From assembly GCF_946478955.1 (NCBI RefSeq), contig NZ_CAMLDL010000027.1, positions 1-23,887 of the forward strand: a stretch of 23,887 nucleotides of DNA, in the 5' to 3' direction. This DNA comes from an uncultured Sphingomonas sp. (GTDB taxonomy: Bacteria > Pseudomonadota > Alphaproteobacteria > Sphingomonadales > Sphingomonadaceae). Positions 23,840 through 23,887 of this stretch are shown piece by piece. Position numbers and translations under genes: made by a program. How positions within the stretch are numbered: position 1 is the first letter of the stretch; the number at the start of each line of letters is the position of its first letter. The notes below the pieces were generated by a model. The model saw only the letters and a list, made by a program, of their open reading frames with translations. It searched no databases and was not told the DNA's origin.

Positions 23840-23887
23840 GCGGGCGTAGCTCAGGGGTAGAGCACAACCTTGCCAAGGTTGGGGTCG
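23840..23887 (+). tRNA. tRNA-Gly (anticodon GCC), 5' part, cut by window edge
   Basis: The acceptor strand GCGGGCG starts at 23840, followed by TAGCTCAGGGGTAGAGCA (D arm), then CAACC-TTGCCAA-GGTTG (23865-23881) as the anticodon stem-loop, giving anticodon GCC at 23872-23874. The sequence then ends in the variable loop region at the window edge, so the T arm and the acceptor 3' strand are missing. The match to bacterial tRNA-Gly(GCC) is clear, reading GGC/GGU codons. Confidence 0.95.

Noticed and set aside
1..23887. Chromosomal replication origin in the window
   Set aside because: The gene order is origin-proximal, but I found no cluster of DnaA boxes and no AT-rich unwinding stretch. One near-match (TGTGGATT near 12154) is not enough.
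1..23887. Mobile element, prophage, CRISPR or defence island
   Set aside because: All genes are core functions with similar base composition; there are no transposase or integrase genes, no terminal inverted repeats and no spaced repeat array. The truncated tRNA-Gly could be an integration target, but the downstream side is outside the window.

Overview
This is an ordinary-looking, gene-dense piece of chromosome from an alphaproteobacterium, most likely a sphingomonad (Sphingomonadales). The evidence is GC-rich coding sequence, the order rho-...-mnmE-mnmG-rsmG-parA-parB convergent with holA-lptE-leuS (the origin-proximal order known from Caulobacter and relatives), two perfect copies of the 16-bp parS palindrome TGTTTCACGTGAAACA, a DUF3576 lipoprotein gene before leuS, and protein sequences that read as sphingomonad versions. 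I see no insertion sequence, integrase, prophage, CRISPR array or toxin-antitoxin pair. No gene-free stretch exceeds 300 bases; the longest is 16066-16343.

Layout. Left block, plus strand (1-7576): the 3' end of rho, two tandem TerC/YjbE-type membrane proteins, then mnmE, mnmG, rsmG, parA and parB. The last four overlap by ATGA junctions and carry the segregation centre: one parS before mnmG and one inside the rsmG coding sequence. Minus-strand operon (7580-12059, read right to left): DUF3576 lipoprotein, leuS, lptE, holA, with a good promoter candidate in front. Middle (12251-14210): a GTG-started secreted beta-barrel-like protein, a thiamine-phosphate-synthase-like protein that has lost catalytic residues, and the PLP-binding protein YggS. 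Second minus-strand block (14246-19394): ftsK, lolA, exonuclease III and ribA, interrupted after lolA by a strong intrinsic terminator inside an unusually structured 278-bp intergenic region. Right part (19500-23887): a UbiH-type FAD monooxygenase, a LON-domain protein coupled to a thioredoxin-TPR protein, a GT-C/family-39-like membrane protein, and the first 48 bases of tRNA-Gly(GCC), cut by the window edge.

How the genes fit together. The left block combines tRNA wobble modification (MnmE and MnmG form one enzyme), 16S rRNA methylation (RsmG) and chromosome segregation (ParA, ParB, parS). FtsK handles the terminus end of segregation. HolA, ExoA and LeuS are core replication, repair and translation functions. 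LptE and LolA build the outer membrane. UbiH and RibA serve quinone and flavin synthesis.

I found no convincing novel system. The best leads are the nested hairpins and direct repeats at 16097-16283, a degenerate ThiE-like protein, an atypical G4 motif in MnmE, a one-sided cluster of KOPS-like octamers near parS, and a possible leaderless start for yggS. All are sequence-level hypotheses.
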